NCBI RefSeq assembly: GCF_030519655.1
Contig: NZ_JAUMIT010000004.1
Location: 248,001 to 312,000 of the forward strand
DNA from: Wenyingzhuangia gilva
GTDB taxonomy: Bacteria > Bacteroidota > Bacteroidia > Flavobacteriales > Flavobacteriaceae
Length of the DNA: 64,000 nucleotides
Direction: 5' to 3'
This document shows positions 45,691 through 52,747 of this stretch, piece after piece (within the stretch, counting starts at the first letter, position 1; each line of letters begins with the position of its first letter). A program made the translations under genes and the position numbers. The notes beneath the pieces were generated by a model, which saw only the letters and a list, made by a program, of their open reading frames with translations, made no database searches and was not told the origin of the DNA.

Positions 45691-46344
45691 ATGAAAATTC
45701 TATCAACAAAAGTACTAACCAATCATCAACGAGACTTATTAAAGGAGTTTGATGTGAAAGAAGTATCTATGATTGATATTTCCTTTGGAGAAAATTTTAA
45801 GGTAGAAGAAAACATTCCTTATGCTGTTTTTACCAGTGCAAATGCTGTGAGATCAGTATTTGAAAAGAATAAAAATAAAGCAGAAAGCTTTCAAAAAGTA
45901 TATTGTGTTGGATTAAAAACCAAATCTTTGTTAGAAAGTTTTGGAGTGCAAGTAGAAAATGTTGCAGACAATGCTTTAGCGTTGGCAGATATTTTAGTAG
46001 CCAAAAAAATACAAGACATTCACTTTTATTGTGGAAACCTACGTAATAATGATTTGCCTAATGTAATGGCAGAAAATGGAGTGTTGGTTACAGAATATAT
46101 TGTTTATAAAACAGAACTATGTAAACATACTTTTAACGAAAGTTTTGATGCTATTTTGTTTTTTAGTCCAAGTGGAGTGACTAGTTATGTAAAAGGAAAA
46201 AACAATTGTAATGTAAAAGTTATTTGTATTGGATATACCACTGCTACAGAAGCTTTAGATGCATTTGAAGAAGTATATGTTGCAGAGGAAACAAGTGTAG
46301 AATCTGTCATTCAAAAATTAAAAGAAATTACAAAAAGTAGCTAG
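45691..46344 (+). CDS. hemD: Uroporphyrinogen-III synthase
   Basis: A 217-residue protein that closes hydroxymethylbilane to uroporphyrinogen III. The family is poorly conserved, but [45 protein letters not shown] and [14 protein letters not shown] fit it, and position between hemC and hemB is decisive. A GTG at 45655 is in frame but would translate through the REP-like element, so I prefer ATG 45691. The last codons AGT AGC TAG already belong to the repeat element that follows. Confidence 0.93.
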   Translation: MKILSTKVLTNHQRDLLKEFDVKEVSMIDISFGENFKVEENIPYAVFTSANAVRSVFEKNKNKAESFQKVYCVGLKTKSLLESFGVQVENVADNALALADILVAKKIQDIHFYCGNLRNNDLPNVMAENGVLVTEYIVYKTELCKHTFNESFDAILFFSPSGVTSYVKGKNNCNVKVICIGYTTATEALDAFEEVYVAEETSVESVIQKLKEITKSS

Positions 46345-46412
46345 TAGCAAGTATCAAGAGGCTAGATATAGTTTACCAGATACCAGATACCAGATACCAG
46401 ATACCAGATAAA
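46336..46412 (+). repeat. Heptad inverted-repeat element 1 (hemD-hemB gap)
   Basis: The left part is AGTAGCTAGTAGCAAGTATCAAG. The right part has five exact tandem copies of the 7-mer ACCAGAT (46375-46409), ending three bases before the hemB ATG. GTATC of the left arm is complementary to GATAC of the right arm. The hemD stop TAG lies inside the left arm. Confidence 0.85.
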
Positions 46413-47378
46413 ATGAATAGAACAAGACGATTAAGAAAATCCGAAGGAATTAGAAGATTGGTAAGAGAAAATAATCTTACGGTAGATGATTTAATTTATC
46501 CTTTGTTTATAGAGGAAGGAGAAAACATAGAAAAAGAAATTGTTTCTATGCCTGGTATTTTTCGTTTTTCATTAGATAGAATTTCTAAAGAATTAGATGA
46601 GGTAGTGTCTTTAAACATCCCTGCTGTTTTGTTGTTTGGTATTCCATCAGAAAAAGATGAGGAAGGAACAGAGACTTGGAATGATAATGGAATTATGCAA
46701 CAAGCAGTTCGTTTTATTAAAAAGAATTATCCTAGTTTGTATGTCATCACCGACGTTTGTTTTTGTGAATATACAAGTCATGGTCATTGCGGAATTATTC
46801 ATGAGAATGATGTAGATAATGATGCTACTTTAATCAATTTAGCCAAACAGACCATTTCTCATGCCAAAGCAGGAGTAGATATGGTAGCTCCTTCAGGAAT
46901 GATGGATGGAACCATTGCTACCATGAGAGAAGCGTTAGATAATAGTGGTTTTCCAAACATCCCAATTATGGGATATTCCGTAAAATATGCATCTGCATTT
47001 TATGGGCCTTTTAGAGATGCTGCAGATTCTGCTCCAACATTTGGAGATAGAAGAACGTATCAAATGGATCCATCAAACAGATTAGAAGGGCATAGAGAAG
47101 CTTCTTTTGATGATGAAGAAGGAGCGGATATTTTAATGGTAAAACCTGCTTTGTCTTATTTAGATATTATTAGAGATTTAAAAGAAGATTTTGATAGACC
47201 TATTGCTTGTTATAATGTAAGTGGAGAATATGCCATGGTAAAGGCAGCAGCAGAAAAAGGTTGGATTGATGGAGAACGTGTTATGATGGAATCTTTATTG
47301 TCTATGAAAAGAGCAGGAGCAGATATTATCATCACCTATTTTGCCAAAGAAGTAGCTAAAATATTAAGAAACAAGTAG
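46413..47378 (+). CDS. hemB: Delta-aminolevulinic acid dehydratase (porphobilinogen synthase)
   Basis: A 321-residue TIM-barrel enzyme that condenses two aminolevulinate molecules. The zinc-binding triad is Cys116, Cys118 and Cys126 in [14 protein letters not shown]. The two active-site lysines are Lys191 ([19 protein letters not shown]) and Lys244 ([12 protein letters not shown]). The gene ends in TAG, which opens the next repeat element. Confidence 0.97.
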   Translation: MNRTRRLRKSEGIRRLVRENNLTVDDLIYPLFIEEGENIEKEIVSMPGIFRFSLDRISKELDEVVSLNIPAVLLFGIPSEKDEEGTETWNDNGIMQQAVRFIKKNYPSLYVITDVCFCEYTSHGHCGIIHENDVDNDATLINLAKQTISHAKAGVDMVAPSGMMDGTIATMREALDNSGFPNIPIMGYSVKYASAFYGPFRDAADSAPTFGDRRTYQMDPSNRLEGHREASFDDEEGADILMVKPALSYLDIIRDLKEDFDRPIACYNVSGEYAMVKAAAEKGWIDGERVMMESLLSMKRAGADIIITYFAKEVAKILRNK

Positions 47379-47442
47379 CAGGTATCAAGTATCAAGAGTT
47401 TAAAATCTAGATACCAGATACCAGATACCAGATACTAAAAAA
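47374..47442 (+). repeat. Heptad inverted-repeat element 2 (hemB-hemL gap)
   Basis: The left arm has two tandem GTATCAA units (47382-47395) followed by GAG. The right arm has three exact ATACCAG units (47411-47431) and a partial fourth. GTATC units can pair with GATAC units every seven bases, leaving aa/ca mismatches. Confidence 0.87.
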
Positions 47443-48732
47443 ATGAACACAAAAAACTCAGAAAAACTATATAAAAAAGGATTAGTAAATCTAGTAGGAG
47501 CTGTAAACTCTCCTGTTAGAGCCTTTTCATCAGTAGGAGGAAATCCTTTGTTTATTGACAAGGCAAAAGGAGCTTATATCAAAGATGTAGATGGAAACAA
47601 ATACATTGATTTGGTATTGTCTTATGGACCTATGATTTTAGGACATAGAAATAAAAAGGTAGAAAAAGCGGTTACTAAGGCAATTAAGAAAGGAACCTCT
47701 TTTGGAGCTTCTACCAATGCTGAAATTAAATTAGCAAAAATAGTTTGCGATGCTTTTCCGGGAATGGATAAAGTCCGTTTTGTAAACTCTGGTACCGAAG
47801 CGGTATTGAGTGCTATTCGTTTGGCAAGAGCTCACACAGGAAAAGATAAAATTATTAAGTTTTCAGGTTGTTATCACGGGCATATGGATGCCATGTTGGT
47901 AGCAGCAGGTTCTGGTTTGGCAACTTTAAGTTTACCAGGTTCAAAAGGAGTGCCTGCACAATCTGTAGAAAACACGTTGATTGCTGAGTACAATAATTTA
48001 GAAACTGTAAAAGCTCATTTTGACAAGCATGATGATATTGCTGGTGTTATTTTAGAACCAGTAACAGGAAATATGGGAGTGGTACAACCAAGTGATGAGT
48101 TTATCAAAGGATTAAGAGCTTTAACCAAAGAGAAAAATGCGTTATTAATTTGTGATGAAGTGATGACAGGTTTCCGTTCTAAATTTGGAGGAGCACAAGA
48201 ATTGGTTGGAGTTGAAGCAGATATTACTTGTTTAGGAAAAGTTATTGGAGGTGGTTTTCCAGTAGGAGCTTATGGAGCTCGAAACGAAATTATGGAAAAT
48301 GTTGCTCCCTTAGGAGGAATGTATCAAGCAGGAACATTGTCAGGAAATCCTATTGCGATGGCAGCAGGAATTTCAACCTTAACAGAGTTAAAACATCAAA
48401 ATCCATATGACAAGTTCAATACTGTTGCAGAAAAAATAGAAAAGATGTTATTGTCATCAGCTAAAAAATATGGTGTTGATTTAGTGGTGAATAGATTTGG
48501 TTCTATGATCAATCCATTTTTTACCAATAAAGAAGTAACAAACTTTACTGATGCACAAACTTCAGATACAGATAGGTTTGCAAAATTCTTTTGGGCAATG
48601 ATAGAAAACGGTGTGTTTTTACCACCATCACAATTTGAAGCTTGGTTTTTATCGTCTACGATTACCATGAAAGAATTAAAGAAATTAGAAGTTTCGATAG
48701 AGAAATCGATGTTGGTAGTTGGTAATTTGTAA
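47443..48732 (+). CDS. hemL: Glutamate-1-semialdehyde 2,1-aminomutase
   Basis: A 429-residue PLP enzyme that makes 5-aminolevulinate. It shows VGAVNSPVRAFSSVGG, FVNSGTEAVLSAIRLARAHTG, GCYHGHMDAMLV and LLICDEVMTGFR. The PLP lysine is Lys266 in CLGKVIGGGFPVGAYG. It completes the C5 route with hemA and hemB. Unlike its neighbours it ends in TAA, and no heptad element follows it. Confidence 0.97.
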   Translation: MNTKNSEKLYKKGLVNLVGAVNSPVRAFSSVGGNPLFIDKAKGAYIKDVDGNKYIDLVLSYGPMILGHRNKKVEKAVTKAIKKGTSFGASTNAEIKLAKIVCDAFPGMDKVRFVNSGTEAVLSAIRLARAHTGKDKIIKFSGCYHGHMDAMLVAAGSGLATLSLPGSKGVPAQSVENTLIAEYNNLETVKAHFDKHDDIAGVILEPVTGNMGVVQPSDEFIKGLRALTKEKNALLICDEVMTGFRSKFGGAQELVGVEADITCLGKVIGGGFPVGAYGARNEIMENVAPLGGMYQAGTLSGNPIAMAAGISTLTELKHQNPYDKFNTVAEKIEKMLLSSAKKYGVDLVVNRFGSMINPFFTNKEVTNFTDAQTSDTDRFAKFFWAMIENGVFLPPSQFEAWFLSSTITMKELKKLEVSIEKSMLVVGNL

Positions 48733-48765
48733 TTGGAGAGACAGTAAGAATTATAATTATATAAG

Positions 48766-49122
48766 ATGCATCATAATTTTAGAGAATTAGAAATTTGGAA
48801 AGAATCAAAAGATTTAAGTATTCAAATTTATAAAATAACCCAAACATTTTCTAAACAAGAAGTGTATGGAATTGTTTCTCAAATTTGTAGAGCATCTGTA
48901 TCAATTCCATCAAATATAGCCGAGGGATCTGGAAGAAATAGTAATAAAGATTTTTCAAGATTTATTAATATAGCATTGGGTTCTTCTTTTGAGTTAGAGA
49001 CTCAGTTAATAATAGCACTTGAATTAGAATATATAAGCAAAGAAGATTTTGAAAACTTGATAAATAATCTACAAATGATTCAAAGAAAGTTATCAGGTTT
49101 TAATAAATATTTACAAAAATAG
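48766..49122 (+). CDS. Four-helix-bundle protein (23S rRNA intervening-sequence protein family)
   Basis: A 118-residue protein with the family's usual features: FRELEIWKESKDLSIQIYKIT, FSKQEVYGIVSQICRASVSIPSNIAEGSGRNSNKDFSRFINIALGSSFELETQL and a C-terminal helix. Relatives are encoded by 23S rRNA intervening sequences and by many scattered loci in Bacteroidota; their function is unknown. Its place between hemL and hemE looks like an insertion, since it has no link to heme. It ends in TAG and is followed at once by a heptad element. Confidence 0.9.
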   Translation: MHHNFRELEIWKESKDLSIQIYKITQTFSKQEVYGIVSQICRASVSIPSNIAEGSGRNSNKDFSRFINIALGSSFELETQLIIALELEYISKEDFENLINNLQMIQRKLSGFNKYLQK

Positions 49123-49202
49123 TAGTTAGGTATTAAGAGTAAGTATTTGGATAATGATATCCAACTACCAACTACCAACTACCAACTACCAACTACATCA
49201 AT
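49120..49202 (+). repeat. Heptad inverted-repeat element 3 (four-helix-bundle gene-hemE gap)
   Basis: Five exact tandem copies of CCAACTA (49161-49195). On the left, GTAGTTAGGTA is complementary to TACC/AACTAC of the right, and TTGGATA pairs with TATCCAA around the centre. Unit sequence differs from elements 1 and 2, but period and arm arrangement are the same. Confidence 0.87.
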
Positions 49203-50228
49203 ATGATAAAAAACGACTTATACCTAAGAGCCTTAAAAGGCGAAACAGTAGAAAGACCTCCAGTTTGGATGATGAGACAAGCAGGGAGATATTTACCAGA
49301 GTTTCAAGAAATAAAAAAGAAGTACGATTTCTTTACTCGTTGTCAAACGCCTGAGTTGGCAGCAGAAATTACAGTACAACCAATCCGTAGATATGGAATG
49401 GATGCTGCTATTTTGTTTTCGGACATTTTGGTCATTCCACAAGCCATGAATATTGAGGTGGAAATGAAATCAGGAATTGGGCCTTGGTTGCCAAATCCTA
49501 TTCGTACCATGCAAGATGTGGAGAAAGTAATTGTTCCAGATATTGATGAGACTTTAGGATATGTAATGGATGCCATTAAACTAACCAAAGAAATGTTGAA
49601 TGATGACATTCCGTTAATTGGTTTTGCAGGTTCTCCATGGACTATTTTGTGTTACTGTATTCAAGGGCAAGGATCAAAGAATTTTGACATGGCTAAGGAG
49701 TTTTGTTTTACACAACCTTTGGCAGCTCATGCATTGTTACAAAAAATAACAGATACGACTATTGCTTATCTTAAAAAGAAAGTAGAGGCAGGTGTAAATG
49801 CAGTTCAAGTATTTGACTCTTGGGGAGGTATGTTGTCTCCGGTAGATTATCAAGAATTTTCTTGGAAATATATCAATCAAATTATTGAAGCTTTAAAAGA
49901 TGATGCCCCAGTCATTGCTTTTGGAAAAGGATGTTGGTTTGCTTTAGAAGACATGTCTAAATCTAACGCATCTGCTTTAGGAGTAGATTGGACAATTACT
50001 CCAGAATGGGCCAGAAAATTAACGGGTGGAAACATTACTTTACAAGGTAATTTTGATCCTACACGTTTGTTTTCTCCACCCGCAGAAATAAAAAAGCAAG
50101 TAACCACTATGATTGATGCTTTTGGAAAAGACAAATACATTGTGAATTTAGGTCACGGTATTTTACCAAATATTGGTTTAGATAACGCCAAAGCATTTAT
50201 TGAAGCGGTTAAAGAATATGGAAATTAG
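49203..50228 (+). CDS. hemE: Uroporphyrinogen decarboxylase
   Basis: A 341-residue TIM-barrel enzyme that removes four carboxyl groups to give coproporphyrinogen III. Signatures are [68 protein letters not shown] and [10 protein letters not shown]. It ends in TAG inside the next element. Confidence 0.97.
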   Translation: MIKNDLYLRALKGETVERPPVWMMRQAGRYLPEFQEIKKKYDFFTRCQTPELAAEITVQPIRRYGMDAAILFSDILVIPQAMNIEVEMKSGIGPWLPNPIRTMQDVEKVIVPDIDETLGYVMDAIKLTKEMLNDDIPLIGFAGSPWTILCYCIQGQGSKNFDMAKEFCFTQPLAAHALLQKITDTTIAYLKKKVEAGVNAVQVFDSWGGMLSPVDYQEFSWKYINQIIEALKDDAPVIAFGKGCWFALEDMSKSNASALGVDWTITPEWARKLTGGNITLQGNFDPTRLFSPPAEIKKQVTTMIDAFGKDKYIVNLGHGILPNIGLDNAKAFIEAVKEYGN

Positions 50229-50300
50229 TAGTTAGTACTGGGTACAGAGTATTAAGTTTTTAATCTCTGTACTCAATACTTTGTACTTAATACTAATATC
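50226..50300 (+). repeat. Inverted-repeat element 4 (hemE-hemF gap)
   Basis: Left arm units AGTACTGGGTACAGAGTATTAAG face right arm units CTCTGTACTCAATACTTTGTACTTAATACT around TTTTTAAT. GTACAGAG pairs perfectly with CTCTGTAC, and AGTATTAAG with CTTAATACT. GTAC/ATAC recurs at intervals near seven bases, although copies are less regular than in elements 1 to 3. Confidence 0.8.
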
Positions 50301-51203
50301 ATGAAAGAACAATTTTACAACTACATACAACAATTACAAGACACCATTTGTGAAGGTTTAGAAGCGGTGGATGGTGATGCAAAGTTTGTAGAAGATTTAT
50401 GGGATAGACCCGAAGGTGGTGGAGGAAGAACTCGTGTAATTTCTAATGGACAAGTGTTTGAAAAAGGAGGAGTGAATATTTCTTCGGTACATGGAGAATT
50501 ACCCATGGCTTTACGCAAACAATTTGGAGTAGAAGCAGGTAATTTTTATGCTTGTGGGTTGAGTTTGGTAATTCATCCTAAAAATCCAATGGTACCTACA
50601 GTTCATGCCAATTGGCGTTATTTTGAAATGTATGACGAATTAGGAAATGTAGTAACACAATGGTTTGGTGGAGGACAAGATTTAACACCTTATTATTTGT
50701 TTGATGAAGATGCTATACATTTTCATCAAGTTTGTAAAACAGCTTGTGACAAACATAATGCTGAATTCTATCCTTTATACAAAAAGAAATGTGATGAGTA
50801 TTTTTGGAATGCTCATAGAAATGAAGCACGTGGAATAGGAGGCCTGTTTTTTGATTATTTAAAACCTACAGACGAAATATCATTACATCAATGGTATGAT
50901 TTTGTAACAGAAGTAGGAAATAGCTTTTTAGAAAGTTATGTACCTATTGTAGAGAAACGAAAAGGATTGACATATACCAAAGAACAAAGAGATTGGCAAG
51001 AAGTGCGTAGAGGACGTTATGTAGAATTTAATTTGGTTCATGATAGAGGAACCTTATTTGGTTTAAAAACCAATGGTAGAATAGAATCTATTTTAATGAG
51101 TTTACCACCACATGTTCAATGGCACTATTGTCACGAGCCAGAAAATGGGTCAGAAGAAGAAAAATTAGTGGAAATATTAATGAATCCTAAAGAGTGGGTA
51201 TAA
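50301..51203 (+). CDS. hemF: Oxygen-dependent coproporphyrinogen III oxidase
   Basis: A 300-residue enzyme that oxidatively decarboxylates coproporphyrinogen III. Signatures: GGGGRTRVISNGQVFEKGGVNIS, VHANWRYFEMYD, WFGGGQDLTPYYLF, EARGIGGLFFDYL and EVRRGRYVEFNLVHDRGTLFGLKTNGRIESILMSLPP. The presence of this form, rather than only HemN, fits an organism that makes heme aerobically. Confidence 0.97.
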   Translation: MKEQFYNYIQQLQDTICEGLEAVDGDAKFVEDLWDRPEGGGGRTRVISNGQVFEKGGVNISSVHGELPMALRKQFGVEAGNFYACGLSLVIHPKNPMVPTVHANWRYFEMYDELGNVVTQWFGGGQDLTPYYLFDEDAIHFHQVCKTACDKHNAEFYPLYKKKCDEYFWNAHRNEARGIGGLFFDYLKPTDEISLHQWYDFVTEVGNSFLESYVPIVEKRKGLTYTKEQRDWQEVRRGRYVEFNLVHDRGTLFGLKTNGRIESILMSLPPHVQWHYCHEPENGSEEEKLVEILMNPKEWV

Positions 51204-52193
51204 ATGAGAATGTTAAGATTTATTTTCTTAATATTTACATTTTCTGTTTTTAGCCAGGAAAAGGATTCTTTGTATATAGAAAACTATTCTTATAAAATAA
51301 ATGTCAAAACTTCTTTAGAGTTAGAAGAACAGGCATTAGAAGTTACGAATTTAAATACTTTAAATAATTATTCTCTTAGGCAGAATGAAGTAGGTAAACT
51401 AGCTTTATCATTAAATTATGATATTTTAGGAATTAAAATTGGTTTTTCTCCTGATTTTTTAAAAAATGATTTTGCTTTAAAAGGCCCTGCACAATATAGG
51501 CACTATAGAATTAGGATTTATTTTCCTAAGTTATATCAACAATTTTATTATTATCGCACCAAAGGCTTTTATGTTAAAAATACCGAAGACCATCTAGAAA
51601 ATTGGGAAAAAGGAAAAGATCCTTATTTGCAAATTTCTAATTTAAATACCTTGGAAATTGGAGGAGAAACTAGATACTACTTTAGCAATAAATTTGGGTA
51701 TAGAGCCATTTTTTCAAATACAGAAAGACAGTTAAAATCTAAAGGAACTTGGATGGGGTTGTTAAAATACAATTACTCCAAAATAGACAAAACATCAAAG
51801 GATTACTTTATGTTGGATGATGAAAGTTATAATATAAGCCTAATGGGAGGTTATGTATATAATTTAATCTTTGATAATAATAAATATTTGTTTGGTCAAA
51901 TAACACCCAGTATTGGACTAAAGTATGTTAGAAACATGCATGATAATAGTAGTGGAGGAATAGAAAACGATCATCTTTTAATTCCTAATATTGGATTGAG
52001 AACTCGTTTAGGTTTAGGGTATAATTCAAGTAAATTTTATTACGGAGTAAGTGTTTTGATTACTTCAACATCTTATCAAGAATATTCTAATATAGACCTG
52101 GTAGACTCTAGAATATTTGCTTCTATTCATTTAGGATATAGATTTAAAGCTTTTAAAGGTCTTGAAAGATTATTCCAAAAAATTGGTTTATGA
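51204..52193 (+). CDS. DUF4421-like outer-membrane protein
   Basis: A 329-residue protein with a signal peptide (MRMLRFIFLIFTFSVFSQ). The body has short amphipathic strands and many Tyr and Asn residues, suiting a beta barrel. DSLYIENYSYKINVKTSLE near the start and YRAIFSNTERQLKSKGTWMGLL in the middle fit the DUF4421 family as I know it. Function is unknown. Its ATG follows the hemF stop directly (no gap), so it is probably made from the heme operon mRNA, but it need not act in heme synthesis. Confidence 0.75.
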   Translation: MRMLRFIFLIFTFSVFSQEKDSLYIENYSYKINVKTSLELEEQALEVTNLNTLNNYSLRQNEVGKLALSLNYDILGIKIGFSPDFLKNDFALKGPAQYRHYRIRIYFPKLYQQFYYYRTKGFYVKNTEDHLENWEKGKDPYLQISNLNTLEIGGETRYYFSNKFGYRAIFSNTERQLKSKGTWMGLLKYNYSKIDKTSKDYFMLDDESYNISLMGGYVYNLIFDNNKYLFGQITPSIGLKYVRNMHDNSSGGIENDHLLIPNIGLRTRLGLGYNSSKFYYGVSVLITSTSYQEYSNIDLVDSRIFASIHLGYRFKAFKGLERLFQKIGL

Positions 52194-52311
52194 CTTTAAA
52201 TTTTACAATAAATAAGTATAATTATGTTGTAAATCTTATTTGTTTTGTTAATTACTTTTAACCAGTATTTCTTAAAAAAATAGTTATATTATCTTTTTTA
52301 GTATAAAATAC

Positions 52312-52354
52312 TTAAACTCTACACTTGTAGAGTTTAAATATTTTTCTATATTTG
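52312..52354 (+). promoter_or_regulatory. BlaI-type operator on the blaI promoter
   Basis: Arms TTAAACTCTACA (52312-52323) and its exact complement (52326-52337), with CT between, form a 26-bp palindrome containing the TACA/TGTA core typical of BlaI/MecI operators. TTG (52325-52327), 19 bp and TATATTTG (52347-52354) make a full promoter, so the operator lies across the -33 box. Confidence 0.82.
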
Positions 52355-52379
52355 TAGAACAACATAAATTGCTATAGAT

Positions 52380-52745
52380 ATGAAATTATCAAAAACAGAA
52401 GAAGAGTTAATGAATTATTTATGGAAGCTAGAAAAAGCTTTTATGAAAAACTTGTTGGAGTTTTATCCAGAGCCTAAACCAGCAACAACAACTGTTGCAA
52501 CACTTTTAAAACGCATGACTGATAAAGGTTTTATTAGTTATAAGCTGTATGGGAAATCAAGAGAATATTATCCTTTAGTAAAAAAGGAAGATTATTTTTC
52601 CGAACATGTAAATGGGTTGATTAAGAATTTTTTTAATAATAGCGCTTCTCAATTTGCTTCTTTTTTTACTCAGGAAACTAATTTGACCAAGGAAGAGTTG
52701 GAGGATTTAAAAAAGCTTATTGATAACGAAATAAAAAATAAATAG
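52380..52745 (+). CDS. BlaI/MecI/CopY-family repressor
   Basis: A 121-residue winged-helix repressor. It shows LSKTEEELMNYLWKLEKAFMKNLLEFY, the recognition region PKPATTTVATLLKRMTDKGFISYKLYGKSREYYPLV, and a C-terminal dimerisation helix ending KLIDNEIKNK. Such repressors are inactivated by their membrane metalloprotease partner, here encoded 2 bp downstream. Autorepression through the palindrome at 52312-52337 is the expected control. Confidence 0.94.
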   Translation: MKLSKTEEELMNYLWKLEKAFMKNLLEFYPEPKPATTTVATLLKRMTDKGFISYKLYGKSREYYPLVKKEDYFSEHVNGLIKNFFNNSASQFASFFTQETNLTKEELEDLKKLIDNEIKNK

Positions 52746-52747
52746 TT

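Noticed and set aside
46375-46409. Tandem repeats in the heme operon as a CRISPR array
   Set aside because: Units are 7 bp, directly adjacent without spacers, and no cas genes are nearby.
49154-49354. Small frame overlapping the hemE start
   Set aside because: It reads through the heptad repeats and then hemE in another frame; no independent support.
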